Below, in pieces: positions 23,788 to 36,194 of a stretch of 64,000 nt of DNA. A program made the translations under genes and the position numbers. The notes below the pieces were generated by a model. It did no database searches. It was not told the DNA's origin and saw only the letters and a program-made list of their open reading frames with translations. Every line of letters starts with the position of its first letter. Positions within the stretch are counted from its first letter, which is position 1. The stretch spans positions 115,777,033 through 115,841,032 of the forward strand of contig NC_089495.1 of NCBI RefSeq assembly GCF_036850765.1, written 5' to 3'. The stretch comes from Saccopteryx bilineata (lineage: Eukaryota; Chordata; Mammalia; Chiroptera; Emballonuridae).

Positions 23788-24137
23788 CAGTGGTAGTCAA
23801 CCTGGTTCCTACCGCCCACTAGTGGGCGTTCCAGCTTTCATGGTGGGCAGTAGCGGAGCAACCAAAGTATAAATAAAAAGATAGATTTAACTATAGTAAG
23901 TTGTTTTATAAAGATTTATTCTGCCAAACAGCGAAAACCTGACATAAAGTACTTGGTAAGTAATTATTATTATATGCTTTCACTTGCTATAACTCTGCTT
24001 TATAAATTTTATAAAGTAAAGTTACTTCCCTACTTTATAAATCACCATTACTGTGAAACTGGTGGGCAGTTAGAAAATTTTACTACTAACAGAGATACCA
24101 AAGTGGGCGGTAGATATAAAAAGGTTGACTACCCCTG
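23788..24137. mobile_element. 350 bp non-autonomous hAT transposon (MITE)
   Basis: Left terminus CAGTGGTAGTCAACCT; right terminus, reverse-complemented, CAGGGGTAGTCAACCT. Both ends continue into an inverted CTACCGCCCAC motif, and related GGTGGGCAGT motifs recur just inside each end, like subterminal transposase sites. It is flanked by the 8 bp repeat CGCTAGAT / TGCTAGAT (7 of 8), the duplication length expected for hAT. The centre is AT-rich and non-coding. Clean ends suggest a relatively recent insertion. Confidence 0.88.
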
Positions 24138-24149
24138 TGCTAGATTGAG

Positions 24150-24560
24150 GACTGGATTTTGAATTCAAAATCCAGGGTTTCTGTACCAGTTCCTCAGGGA
24201 CACTCAGAGAATCACTGGATGTTACTGGACTTCAGCCTCTTTTTTTGTCAAAGGAGGTGATCCAGGAGCAGGCCATCTCACAGTCCCACAACTGGGATCC
24301 AATGAGGCACTGCGTGTGAATAGGTGTTAAACAAACACAGGAGGCTATACTCGAAACTAGTGGGCACTCACATACTCACTATGTTTATCCTACTGAAAGA
24401 AGTTCAATTACCAGTCAATGAGTACATATCTCCTACCATGGGCTCAATATTGTGTGGCAAAGAGTAGTTAGTTCGTGTCTCCGCTCTTACCTTTGTCAAC
24501 TACTTATTATACAAAAAGATCAGCAACTTTGGACAGTTAAAAAGAAAGATACTTATGTGT
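24150..24560. other. Unassigned, possibly including a decayed MIR
   Basis: The order GTACCAGTTCCTCAGGGACACT, 'ggacttcagcctc', 'tttgtcaaagg' near 24180-24260 is weakly MIR-like. It is too diverged to assert. Confidence 0.25.
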
Positions 24561-24979
24561 TCCTTCTCTAAGAACTAGCATGATCCAGAATCAAAGGGGT
24601 TATTTTGAGAGAGATTATTGTCCTCCTGACACTACTTTGTCTTCAAAATGAGTCCAGATAGTAAGAAGCTAGGGAAAGTCCTTGACAAGTGGAATAAGTG
24701 AAATTGAGATAAAATAATTAAATAAGGCCAAAAAATTTGAGCAATTTACAGCCAGCTAATGAGTCACAAGGTTTTATCTTCTCTAACCAAGGACACTTAG
24801 GAGCAAATGTTTCACAGATAACAGAACTGTCCTCAGTCTTAGTCTCTCTTTGATGACACTCTTTAAAAATGAAACTAACCAGAAAATAACCTTGAACCCT
24901 CTTTATACACATTTTGATGAATCAATATTTTGAAGGACATGCCTGGAAATAAAAGGAATATTCTATTAAGACTCTCTCC

Positions 24980-25385
24980 TGAGACCTCCCCTATTATTCC
25001 CACCAGCTGAAGAAAAAAATGTATAAACATAAAAAGGACTCGAGGCCTTTTTTTGAGACAAAGGACTCAGCAGCACGCTCTCCCTTGAGCATGCCCATAT
25101 TTTTCTTCCTTGCTCCGAGGGTTTCCACAGGACTTGCAACCCGGGGAGCAGCAGGCAGCAGCAGCTTGTCCTAGGCTTACTCTTGAACCTGTCTCCAAGA
25201 CCCTCTTTTTCTCTGACTTTCCAGTGATCCAAAGCAGATTCATCAATGCTCTCTCTCCTGCTGCTTCTTATATCCTAAACCCTTCCTTTGTTGCACTGTC
25301 CCCAGCTTTAATAAACGTACTCTTAGAATAACCTGGATTCTGTTGTGAAATCTCTTCTGCATGAAGTCAACACACTACCTGCCAG
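24980..25385 (+). mobile_element. Probable solo LTR of an endogenous retrovirus (partial, boundaries uncertain)
   Basis: The signals occur in LTR order: a TATAAA box at 25022-25027, a moderately GC-rich R-like segment, an AATAAA signal at 25310-25315, then CCTGGATTCTGTTGTGAAATC as a U5-like segment. The U3 start upstream and the exact end are not resolved. No retroviral gene lies next to it. Class is not determined. Confidence 0.5.
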
Positions 25386-25879
25386 TCTGAGGCAGACCTG
25401 CTCCCAGCTTAGTCCCTGTAGTAACAAAAGGAAAATCACATTTCCCACCATTTGGATAATAATACAAGGGGAAAAAAGCATTGTGTCTCAGACAATATTG
25501 CAGATACAGAAAGTAGTAAAAAATAGTGGTGGAAATAGAACAGTAAATTGAAGAAGAATAAAAGGAGACGGCATGCTAGGGAGTGATGGAAAGTGAATAA
25601 GAAACAACAAAGTAAAAAGGCATTTAAAGAGAGAGATGTTAGTTTAGTAGAAGAGAACAACCCATTTAAAATCAATTTTAAAAACTTTATTACAAAGAGA
25701 TAATTTTGGAATAAAGGTAAATTAATATGAAGTATTTTATACTAAATTCTATGTGTGGAAAAAGAGATAGACTAATTGAAACTTCTTTTTATATAGCTTA
25801 ATGTGTAGAATGAGTGATTCAATACCTCTGTAATTATGTATGTAATTGACACAATGTTTTATTTATTTTTCCAGGGTTG

Positions 25880-26040
25880 TATTTATTACAGACTGTCTCA
25901 TCTTACTATTATTTATATCCCTGTCTGTCTTCTTTACTAGACTGGGTTTTTTGCAGGCCAGAGCCAGGTTTTGTTCAATTCTGTACTATCTGCAGCACCT
26001 AGCCCAATATCTATCACACACTGAAGGTTTAATGCAATTT
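25880..26040. repeat. L2/MIR-like 3' end relic
   Basis: The series 'ccctgtctgtcttctttactagactggg', 'ccagagccaggttttgttcaattctgtac' and 'gcacctagcccaatatctatcacacactgaagg' resembles the widespread ancient repeat with 'gcagggactgtgtcttgttc...agcacctggcac'. It is diverged. Confidence 0.5.
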
Positions 26041-26615
26041 TAAATTGATTTGACTTATTTGAAGACCTCATTATCTCCTGTATGCATGGGGTTATGTGTA
26101 GGTAAGTGTACACACATATGTATACCAGGTTGTTCTGGATAATTGCATTTTTGATTATAAGTTCTCAAGCTAAAAATATGACAATAGTGCACTAAAATAT
26201 CAGGAGTACAATTCTCATAATCAGTCCACTAAACGATGCCCAAGGAGTAATTATCTGTCTATTTTTGATGAAGTGAATCTCTCCTTATACATAGGTAGCA
26301 AGGACAAGTGTGAATTGTAGAACTGATATAAGGATAATCATCCTTGTTGATGACTAGAACAGGGCAAAGGCGGTAGTATTGCACATACAAAAGAAATACG
26401 GAACAAGTCCCAATATTTGATTCTTACGAAATTTAAAATCTATTTAGAGAAGGAAAAAATTACAACTGAAATAGGTGAGCAACTATATGATGGGAGCAAG
26501 TAATAACAGGAATATTTCGGCATGAGTGATAGAAGGTGTTGCAGTTAATTGTTCTCCATGACAAAACTGGTACAGACCAATTATTTGTTTTTTGTTGTTG
26601 TTTAGTTACCCGAAG
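26041..26615. other. Unassigned sequence
   Basis: About 570 bp with no recognisable gene or repeat. Confidence 0.4.
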
Positions 26616-26959
26616 GAAGACTTTTTTTTTCAAGTTTTGTTGAACTTATTGGGATGGTATTGGTTAATAAAATTACATAGGGTTCAAGTGTACAACTCTG
26701 TATACATCATCTGTATATTGCATTGTGTACTCACTACCCCAAGTCAAGTGTACTTTTGTCACCATTTGTCCCTCCTTTACCCTCTTCTACCTCCCCACCC
26801 CTCTTCCTCTGGTAGTCACCATACTGTTGTCTGTGTCTATGAGTTTTATAGGGGCTTTTTTTTTTTTGCTCAATCATTTTATTTTTTTCACCCAGCCCCT
26901 CAATTGTCCTCCCGTTTGACAACTGTCAACCTGTTCAATGTATATATTAGTCTCTTTTT

Positions 26960-29900
26960 ATTTTACTTGTTTATTTTGTTCATTAGATTCCACAAATAAG
27001 GAAAACCACATGGTATTTGACTGGATTATTTCACTTAACATAACATTCTTCAGGTCCATATATGCTGTCACAAAGTGTAAGATTTCGTTCTTTTTTACAG
27101 CTAACTATTCTATTGTGTAAATGTACCAGAGCTTTTTTATCCATTCATCCATCCACTGACAGACACCTGGACTGATTCCAAATCATGCATATTATAAACA
27201 GCACTGCAATGAACATAGGGTTGCTTATATTCTTTTATATTAGTGCTTTGGGTTGCTTCAGATATATACCCAAAAGTGGAATTGCTGGATCTTAATGCAG
27301 GTCCATTTTTAATTTATTGAAGTAACTCCATACTGCTTTCCATATTGGCTGTACCCATCTGGATTCCCACCAACAATGCATGACGGTTCCCTCTTTTCCA
27401 CACTATTGCCAACACATGTTATTTATTTATTTATTGATGATAGCCACTGACTTGTGTGAGGTAATATCGCATTGTGGTTTTAATTTGCATTTCTCTGATG
27501 GTTATTAACATTGAGCCTTTCTTCACATGTCTGTTGACCATGTGTATGTCCTCTTTGGAGAAGTGGCTATTCAAGTCCTTTGCCCATTGAATTGTTTATT
27601 TCCTTGGTAATGAATTAGATAACTTTTCTATATATTTTGGATATTAACCCCTTCTCAGATGTATCTTTGGAGATTAAGTTCCCTCATTCAGTGAAATGTC
27701 TTTTCATTTTGTTGACGGTTTCCTTTGCTGTGCAAAATCATTTTAGTTTGATGTAGTCTCATTTGTTTATTTTTTTCTTGTGTTTCCTTTACCTGAGGAA
27801 ATATATTAGAAAAAAATATTGCTACAAGAAATGTTCTAGATTTTACTTGCCTATGTTTTCTTCAAAAATTCTTATGGTTTCAGCTCTTACATTTAAATAT
27901 TTAATCAATTTTGAACTTATTCCTCTGTATGATTTGAGCAGGTGATTTAGTTTCACTTCTTTTGCATGTATCTGTCTAATTTTTCCAACATCATTTATTG
28001 AATAATCTGTCTTTACATCATTGTTTTTGCCTCCTTTCTCAAATGTTAATTTGTCAGTTGCTTTTCCTTTTTTTTTGACAGAGACAGAGAGTCAGAGAGA
28101 GGGACAGATAGGGACAGACAGACAGGTAGAGAGGGAGATGAGAAGCATCAGTTCTTCATTGCTGCACCTTAGTTGTTCATTGATTGCTTTCTCACATGTA
28201 CTCTGACTGGAGAAGAGGTTTCTAACTGATCCAGTGACCCCTTGCTCAAGCCAGTGACCTTTGGACTCAAGCCAACAATTATGAGGTCATGTCTATGATC
28301 CCACACTCAGGCCAGTGACCCTGAGCTCAAGCTGGTGAGCCCATGCTCAAGTGGATGAGCCCTCACTCAAGCCAGTGACGTTGGGGTTTTGAACCTGGGT
28401 CCTCTGCATCCCAGCCTGACACTCTACCCATTGTGCCACCACCTGGTCAGGTTTGTCAATTCCCAATTTACTTGAAAGTTGGTTTTTTTTAATCATAAAT
28501 GGGTCTTGGATTTTATCAAATGTTTTTAATGCATCTATTGGTATGATTAATATTTCTGGGATCACTTCTGGAATCTTTACTTTGTTCTATTGATTTACTT
28601 ATATTGCTGTTTTTATGACAGCTGTTTTGATTACTGTGGCCTTATAATATATGTTGTTATTAGGTAGCATAATCCCTCAATTTTGTTTTTTCCTAAGATT
28701 GTGTGGTTATTTGGTGTCTTTTATGATTCCACATAAATTTCAAAATATTTGATCAGGTTTTATGAAATATACCATTGGTATTTTAATAAGAATTGTGTTG
28801 AATCTATAGATTGTATGGGTAATGTGGACATTTAATAATGTTACTTCTTCATACCCATGATCACCATATATACTTCCATTTATTTGTATCATCTTTTCTT
28901 TCTTCAATGTCTTATAATTTTCTGAGTACAGGACTTTAACCTTCTTAGTTAAATTTATTCTTAAAATTTTTTATGCAATTATGAATGAAAATAATTTTTG
29001 TTAGTTTTCTTTACTGATAATGCATTATTAATGTTTTAAAATGTAACTGATTTCTGGATATTTATTTTGTGTCCTCCTGCTTTACTAAATTTACTTATCA
29101 GTTCTAGTAATTTTTGGTAGACTCTTTAGGATTCTTTATGTATAGTATCATTTCATCTCAAATAATGACAATTTTATTTTTTTATTTCCATTTTGGATGT
29201 TTTTTATTTCTTCTTCTTTTCTGATTGCTGTGGCTAGGACTTCCAGTACTATGTTCAATAAGAGAGGTGAAAGCGGACATTCCTGTCGTGTTCCTGATCT
29301 TAAATAAAAAAGCTTTTAGTTTTTGCTCATTAAGTATGATATTGGCTGTGTGTTTGTCTTATATGGCCATTATTATGTTGAGGTATGTTCCTTCCATTGC
29401 CATTTTACTGAAATATTTTTGTGTTGTTGTTGTATTTTTTTAATCATAAATGGGTGTTGGATTTTTATCAAATGTTTTTTATGCATCCATTGATATGATT
29501 GTGTTATTTTTATTCTTTGTTTATGTAGTGTATCATGTTTATTGATTTACAGATATTGTACCTCCCTTGCAATCCTGGAATAAATCCCACTTGATCATGA
29601 TGTGTATTCCTTTCAGTGTAACCCTGGATTTAATTTGCTAATATTTTGTTAAGAATATTATCATCTACGTTCATCAGGAATATTGACCTATAATGTTCTT
29701 TCTTTGTAGTATCTTTACCTGGTTTTGGAATTAGGATAATAATGGCCTTGTAAAATGAACTTGGAAGTCTCCCCACCTTTTGAATTTTTTGGAATACTTG
29801 AGAAAGATAAGTGTTAGTTTTTCTTTGTATGTTTGTAAAATTCACATCTGGTACAGGACTCTTGTTTGGTGGGAGCTTTTTGAAGCTTTGCTTCAATTTC

Positions 29901-31150
29901 ATTTGATGTAATGAGTTTATTCAAATTTTCTGTTTCTTGTCAGATCAGTTTTGGAAAATTGTATGTTTCTAAAAATCTATTCATTTTCTTCCAGGTTGTA
30001 TAATTTGTTGGTATATAATTTTTTGTAAAAATTTTCTTATAATTCTTTATATTTCTTTCATGTCATTTGTTACTTTTCTTCTTTCATTTTTTATTTTATT
30101 TATTTGGATCCTCTCTTTTTATTTCTTGATGAATCTGGTTAAACATTTGTCAATCTTATTTGTTTATCATTTCAAATAAACCATTCCTTGATTCCATTGA
30201 TTTTTGTAACTTTTTTAGACTCCATATTGTCTATTTTGTCTTTCTGCTCTGATTGTTATTATTTTCTTTCTTCTGCTCACTTAGGCTTTGTTTGTTTGTT
30301 TTTTAGTTTCAGTGTAATGTTGGTTTATTTAAGATTTTTCTTGTTTGTTGATATAGGCCTTTAATCCTATGAATTTTCCTCTTAGGACTGCTTAGATTAA
30401 AATTGTGTTCTCATTTTCATATGTTTCAAGATACCTTTTAATTTTTTTCTTGATGTTATTGTTAACCCATTGATTGTTAGTTACCTGATATTTACTCTTG
30501 GTGTGTTTTTTTTCCCAGTTGTTTCTTGTGATTGATTTCCAGTCTCATAACATATGGTCAAAGAAGATGCTTGATATGTCTTCAACATCTTAAATTTATT
30601 GAGACTTGTTTTATGTTCTAGCATATGGTTTTTCCTAGAAAATGTTTTGTGTGCACTTGAAAAAAATGGATATTCTGTTTTCTGCTACTTTGGGGTAAAA
30701 TATCTTGTAGATGTCAGTTAAACCCATCTAATCTAGTGTGTCATATAAGGTCAATGTTGATTTTCATTTTGGATGACCTATCCATTAATGGCAATGAGGT
30801 GGTAAAGTCTATTATGACTGTATTACTGTCAATGTCTCCCTTTATGTCCATCATGATTTGTTTTTTATATTTAAGTAGTCCTATATTGGCTACTCCATAC
30901 AGAAGTTATATCCTCTTACTGGATTGCTCCCTTTATCATTATGTAGTGCCTTTCTTTGTCTCTTATTATAGCCTTTTTTAAAAGTCTATTTTGTCTGATA
31001 TAATTATTGTTATCCCAGTTGTTTTTTTCATTTGCATATGTGCAAAATATCTTTTCCTCTCCCTTTATTTTTTTGTCTGTGTGTATCTTTTGTTCTGAGG
31101 TGGGTCTCTTTTAGACAGCTTATATATGGGTCTTGTTTTCTTTTTCTTTT
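26960..31150 (-). pseudogene. L1 ORF2 remnant, antisense
   Basis: The longest surviving stretch (29630-29902, minus) encodes reverse transcriptase fingers and palm sequence with [20 protein letters not shown] and [10 protein letters not shown], the usual L1 '[12 protein letters not shown] ... YRPISLMN' region. The C-terminal domain is recognisable near 27000-28000 in many broken frames, and the endonuclease region lies near 30600-31100. Numerous stops and indels exclude function. Confidence 0.8.
28062..28451 (-). mobile_element. Second-family tRNA-SINE (CCTGACCAGG head), antisense
   Basis: On the minus strand it starts CCTGACCAGGTGGTGGCACA, has a tRNA-like B-box region, then repeated 'GTCACTGGCTTGAG'-like units, a 'TGTGAGAAAGCAATCA' segment and a CT/GA-rich end. 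Weak flanking repeats (TTTGTCAGTT and TTTGTCAATT) are consistent with target duplication. The same family occurs at 42507-42920 and 47276-47660. Confidence 0.85.
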
Positions 31151-31189
31151 CTTTTTTTTGGGGGCGTCTTGTTTTCTTGTCCAGCTATC

Positions 31190-31465
31190 TTATGTTTTTT
31201 TATTGAAACGCTTAAACCCTTTTAAGAGTATTTTTGATATACCTATGTTCTTCTGTTTGTTTCTTCTTCTTCTTAAAAGAAGACCTTTAACATTTCTTTT
31301 CTGTAATTTTGGTTTGGTCATAACAGACTCCTGTATCTTTTTCTTGTCTGGAAAGCTCTTTATTTCTCCTTCAAATTTAAATGGTAACCTTGTTGTGTAA
31401 AATAGTCTTGGTTGTAGGTCCTCCCTTTTCATCACTTTGAATATTTCATACCAGTTCCTTCTCAC
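31190..31465 (-). pseudogene. L1 ORF1 C-terminal fragment, antisense
   Basis: The 91-codon open stretch reads ...EIFKVMKREDLQPRLFYTTR... then KFEGEIKSFPDKKKIQESVM, which is the conserved L1 ORF1 C-terminal domain (compare 'ARLSFKFDGEIKSFPDKQKL'). The N-terminal part continues upstream on the minus strand in broken frames and is interrupted by the SINE at 31702. Confidence 0.8.
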
Positions 31466-31701
31466 CTGACATGTTTCTGTTGAGAAAGAGCTCCCTTCTA
31501 GGTAATTATATTCCTCTTGCTATTTTTAATATTTTTTTCTTTGTCTTTAACCTTTGCAATTTTAATTATGCCATGTCTTGGTGTGGGTCTTTTTGAGTTC
31601 ATCTTGTTTGAGACTCTTTGTACTTCCTGGACTTGTGTGTCATTCTCCTTAAAAAGGTTATGGAATTTTTTATTCATTGTTTCTTCAAATTGGTTTTAAA
31701 A

Positions 31702-31933
31702 TGTTTTTTTTTGGGGGGGGGTTAATTTTTTATTTTATTTATTCATTTTTAGAGAGGAGAGAGAGAGAGACAGAGAGGGATAGAGAGGAGAGACAGAGAG
31801 AGAGAGAAGGGGGGAGGAGCTGGAAGCATCAACTCCCATATGTGCCTTGACCAGGCAAGCCCAGGGTTTCGATCTGGCGACCTCAGCATTTCCAGGTCGA
31901 TGCTTTATACACTGCACCACCACAGGTCAGGCC
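31702..31933 (-). mobile_element. Third-family short tRNA-SINE with target duplication
   Basis: The minus strand starts GGCCTGACCTGTGGTGGTGC, followed by 'GTCGACCTGGAAATGCTGAGGTCGCC', 'CCTTGACCAGGC'-related sequence and a CT-rich end. It is about 230 bp, shorter than the other families. The flanking repeats CTTCAAATTGGTTTTA (31683) and CTTCAAATAGGTTTTA (31934) confirm retrotransposition into L1 ORF1. Confidence 0.88.
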
Positions 31934-32049
31934 CTTCAAATAGGTTTTAGATCCTTTGCTCTCTCTCTCTCTCTTCCTTCTGGTACCCTTATGATGCAGG
32001 TATTGTTCTACTTTATGTTGTCCCAAAGTTTTTTTAAGCTGTACTGAGG

Positions 32050-32985
32050 AAAGATTTCTAATCCAAATCTTCCTGGTTGGCTACTCCCAGCCTGTTAGCA
32101 TTAGAATACAGTACGAGAACTATATGATATGATAGAGGTTGGCAGTCCATTACCTTATATTGGTGGACATTGATCTGCTGAGATTTTTTTTAACAAATAT
32201 ATTGGAGAAGTAACATTTGAAAGTTATCCCTGGTTTATATAGATTGAGAGTAATGTATAGCTTCCTGATACAAACAGTAGAATTGCTTTTCTTCTGTTTA
32301 CCCATATGTGACAATTCTTCATTCAGACTGTGAATATGTATATAGATTATTGGGTGACTGTGACAATGATGATTTAGATGAATGGATTGAAAATTAAAAG
32401 ACAAAGCCTGTCTGATGTATTTGGCATTTTGACTCATACCGTCTTTGCTTCCTTTAGCTCCTCAGGCTCTGGAGGCTGCCATCTCCTAGTCATTACATGA
32501 GTTTCAGTACTCATTATCTTTATGATAGCTTTTGTCTTTTAGACCTAAATAAATTCAAGAACTACTTTTTATTGGAAGGGACAACAGTGAAGATAAGAAA
32601 AAATGATTTCTTTGTATTTAAAGAGGAAAAGCTATTTACAGGAGACATTTAAAACTCAGAGGATTTTAATGTTTTCTTCACTTTTAAAATTCCAATGAGG
32701 ATAGTAAACCACATAAGGATGAAAGAAGAGAGTGTTATCCTTAAACAGAGAATTGTCTGTTTTGTGATTATTTCAGAAAATTGGCTGTGTTCATATCTGA
32801 AGCTGCTAATGGGTTGTGCTTATGATACTACACAAAAAGAAAATCATTTTAGAGTTTAGTACTGAAAACTTATGAGCAATATTCAAGTAGTGTTAACAGT
32901 GAGAAAGGATGGAGAAAAAAGAGAATGGGAAAATAGGAAGAAGGGAGAGAAGGAGGAAACTAGCTTGATTTTGAAGCAAAACACT
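32050..32985. other. Unassigned sequence
   Basis: About 930 bp of AT-rich sequence without a recognisable gene or repeat. Confidence 0.4.
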
Positions 32986-32987
32986 TG

Positions 32988-33288
32988 GCCCTGGTTGGTG
33001 GCTCAGTAGATAGAGATTGGCCGGGCCTGTGGATGTCCTAGACTTAGTCCCTGGTCAGGGCACACAAGAGAAGTGACCATCTGCTTATCTCCTCCTCCAT
33101 TTCCTCCTTTTCTCCCTCTTCCTCTCCCACAGCCAGTGGCTTGATTGGTCTGAGCATCAGCACCTGGCACTAAGGATAGCTTAGCTGATTTGAGCCCCAG
33201 ATGGGGGTTGCCAGACAGATCCCAGTTAGGGCACATGTGGGAGTCTGTCACACTATCTTCTTTCCTCTCACTTAAGAAACAAAGAAAC
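32988..33288 (+). mobile_element. Old, diverged Rhin-1-like SINE
   Basis: The head GCCCTGGTTGGTGGCTCAG, GTCAGGGCACACAAGAGAAG and the body order match the Rhin-1-type family, but with many substitutions and deletions. Flanking repeat AAAACACTTG (32978-32987) and AAAATACTTG (33289-33298), 9 of 10. Confidence 0.85.
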
Positions 33289-33479
33289 AAAATACTTGAA
33301 TTCACATGGCTTCTTCTCTAATTTATTTAAATCGGGGAGTATAAAATTTTATAGAAAATAACTAAATTCTCACTGTCAGTTATTTGGGCACTTCAGAAGC
33401 CTTTGATGTCTTGTTGGGAAAACCAATGTGTTTCAAATGTGAAACAAGTTTATAAAGTGTGTTTAGATTTGCTCGCTTG

Positions 33480-33900
33480 TATTTTGCATTGGCACAGGGC
33501 GGTGCATATGTGTATAGTCTATGGAAGTCTGTAGGTGCTTGCCCTCCGGGTGGCAGATTGCAAATTTCAAAATTGCCTGCCTCCATGGGGAGGGGCGATT
33601 GTTTGCTATTGTTTGCCAGATAAGGGGTATTTCTGCCCAGCCTGTTGTAGCTGGAGAGGGGCTGAGGGGATTGGGAGCCCTGCCAAGGCTGGTGGGGACC
33701 TGAGTCTGGTGGGAGAGTCCGGAGAATGAGTCCGGGCTATGGATTCGGAGACAGAATTGGGAATTAGGAGACCTAAAAGGAAGCAGTTTTCCCTGCCTGT
33801 TTGCTCATCCACCATTATGAGACTTTAATAAACAGAATGACCCACCATTTTCTGGCTCCACATTTCCTTTACTGTCTGCCCAAATTCAATGTGAACCAGC
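33480..33900 (+). mobile_element. Possible LTR-like segment
   Basis: A GC-richer stretch (33600-33760) is followed by AATAAA at 33827-33832 and a CA-rich segment, reminiscent of an LTR R/U5. No TATA box, terminal TG/CA pair or target duplication could be fixed, so a single-copy origin is not excluded. Confidence 0.3.
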
Positions 33901-34014
33901 ATGACCATGGCAGCAGCCCCTGGTCTTCCACATTTGCTTCTACATTTTCTCTCTGCCCAAAATCTTGCCATCATAACAGCAAACATGAGATATGAGAGAC
34001 TCTATAGATAGATG

Positions 34015-34250
34015 CTAAGAATATAGGCTTTGGAATCAGCTTCATGGGTTCAAATTTTGATCAACCTCTTCCCTTCTGGGTAAGTTGGGAAAAATTACCT
34101 AATTATTCTGTGCCTATCACTTCATTACTCTATGCATCAGTTTTCTCATCTGTAAAGCTGGAATGTAGTACTATGAGTAAATGCATCAGTACATTTAAGG
34201 CACTTAGAACAGAGATTGGCATGTAGCAGGTGCTTAATAAATTAAAGACA
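34015..34250 (+). repeat. MIR SINE, near full length
   Basis: The canonical order is visible: GGCTTTGGAATCAG, CATGGGTTCAAATTTTGATC, GGGTAAGTTGGG, CAGTTTTCTCATCTGTAAAG, and the 3' end CAGGTGCTTAATAAATTAAA. Confidence 0.9.
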
Positions 34251-34439
34251 CCACTGTCTCATAGTTCATTGACCATCTCATCCACATCCCTTTTTAACTT
34301 CAGCTCCTAACTTCCAGAACACTCGATCTTCTATTGGATACAAAATAGCTTTACTTCCAAACACATAAATTTTAAATATTACTGGATCCAACCATACTTA
34401 TTATCCTTCCATCTATCTGACCAACTATCCTTGGAATCA

Positions 34440-34860
34440 ACAGTTTGAGAATCTACTATTCACATAAACAAAGTTAAAAAACTAATGACAGATTGAGAGA
34501 AGACATTTATAAACTATATTAACAAAGAAATGTACAGGAATATAAAGAATTTCTACAGATCATTAAAAAAAGGACAACTCAATAGAAAAATGGTCAAATG
34601 GAATAGGGAAACAACTCATAAAAAAAGATAGAGTATCCAAAAACATATGAAAAATGCTCAAAGCTTGGTAATTAGGAAAGTAAAGCAATGATGAAGCATT
34701 CCATATTCCAGAGACTGGGATTAACTCAAAGTCTGAATTTACCAAATGCTGGTGAGGACATTTGATAGGAATTCTCATGTTACTGGTGGGAGTTTAAATT
34801 AATACATGTATTTTGGATAACTTTTTAGCCATGTCTGGTGAAGCTAAAGACAGGCATAAT
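34440..34860 (+). mobile_element. Old L1 ORF2 3' fragment, sense
   Basis: Segments 'ggacaactcaatagaaaaatggtcaaa', 'aaaacatatgaaaaatgctcaaagc', 'ccaaatgctggtgaggacatttg' and 'ctggtgggagtttaaattaatac' follow the order of the ORF2 C-terminal coding region. Very diverged, no open frame. Confidence 0.75.
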
Positions 34861-34869
34861 TTGTGCATT

Positions 34870-36190
34870 GGAGACCACTGGGTGCCTATTAGCATCCTTT
34901 CCAAAACCTTTTCTTTTTAAGAGAAGGCTGATTTTCATTTACTTAACCACCCCTCCCCCTTCACAGTCATGTGTTTCAAAGGAAAAAGGTTCCTCCCCAA
35001 GTTCCAGGAATGGGCTTATTTTTTTTCCCTAAAAGTGACCACATTCTTTTTGGCAGTGATTCAGCAATTGCCAATAAATTTTAAGGGGAAGTCTGCTGGG
35101 GATATTCTAGAGAAAGTTTACATTTTCTAAGACATTGTCATAGGAAATCAGCCTTCCCTTTTCCGGATACCATTGGGTCCAGATGTCACGCTTACAAATG
35201 TTGCAATCCAACTTCTCTCTTCCTATGCCCAGCTACTGCGAAAATAGTTACCATGATGCTGATTTAGTATGGTTCTTGATTCACTTTTTACCTATCTCTG
35301 CATTCTTCAAGTAACACCTTTCACTCTTGAGATTTTTCTTACTACCCATATACTTGGCCACTCAGATTCACCACTCCACTCAGTCAAATATTTACCATAA
35401 GCCTCAGGCTAGATTCCAGCTTTTCTATTGAATTTCTCTATCTAGTTATGTCAAACTGAACACACTGTTTTATCCAACAACAACAAAAAAGGCATGGTTG
35501 GAGCCAGTATTGATAATCTACAAATAGAAGTTGGAATGAAAAATCATGGGTAGACAATTGGAACAAATCATTGCAATTCATTTGGGTCACCTCAAATTTT
35601 TGACATTCTTCATTGACAGGCCTCTTCTTGAATATTCATGGTTTTATGACTTCTTTGAGCAATAATATATGGGAAGTATTAACTTTGTGCCAGATTAAGA
35701 GCCCAAACCTGAAATCACTGATAGCTTCCACTTGCTCTTAGCTCTCTGTCTCTGTGAGCCTTGCCACCACATGAAAAGTGCACTACCCTGTGACTACCAT
35801 GCTGGAAAGGCTACATGTAGGTGCTCCATCTGCCATTCTCAGCTGAACCAGTCTACATATCACTCCCTAAGGTGCCTAGCTTTTGAATGAAGCCATCCTG
35901 GGCCCTCCTGACAAGCCCATCCACTAGCTAAATACTCCTGAGTGATCTCAGTCAGTGCCATGTGAAGCAAAAGAATCAGATACTGAGACTTATTCAGTTC
36001 TCTGACGCATAAAACTGAAACATAACATCTGGCTACAAAACACTAAGTTTTGGAATTAATTTTATACCCATAGATAACCAGATCACTTCTTCCTTTCAAA
36101 AGCTGTCTAATGTGCTTCCTGGATTGGCACATAGTTCTCACTCATGAAACAGTTTCAAGGTATAATAGAAACTCAAAAATAAGCATATAT
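34870..36190. other. Unassigned sequence
   Basis: About 1.3 kb without a gene or repeat I can name with confidence. Confidence 0.4.
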
Positions 36191-36194
36191 TCTC

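Larger units (their letters stand above)
26617..32045 (-). mobile_element. Long antisense L1 with ORF1 and ORF2 remnants
   Basis: It begins with the T-rich complement of the L1 tail (26622-26632), runs through the 3' UTR and antisense ORF2 (to about 31150), and reaches the ORF1 C-terminus (31190-31465) and more ORF1 up to about 32045. The 5' UTR is missing, so it looks 5'-truncated. Two SINEs interrupt it, at 28062-28451 and 31702-31933. Confidence 0.88.
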
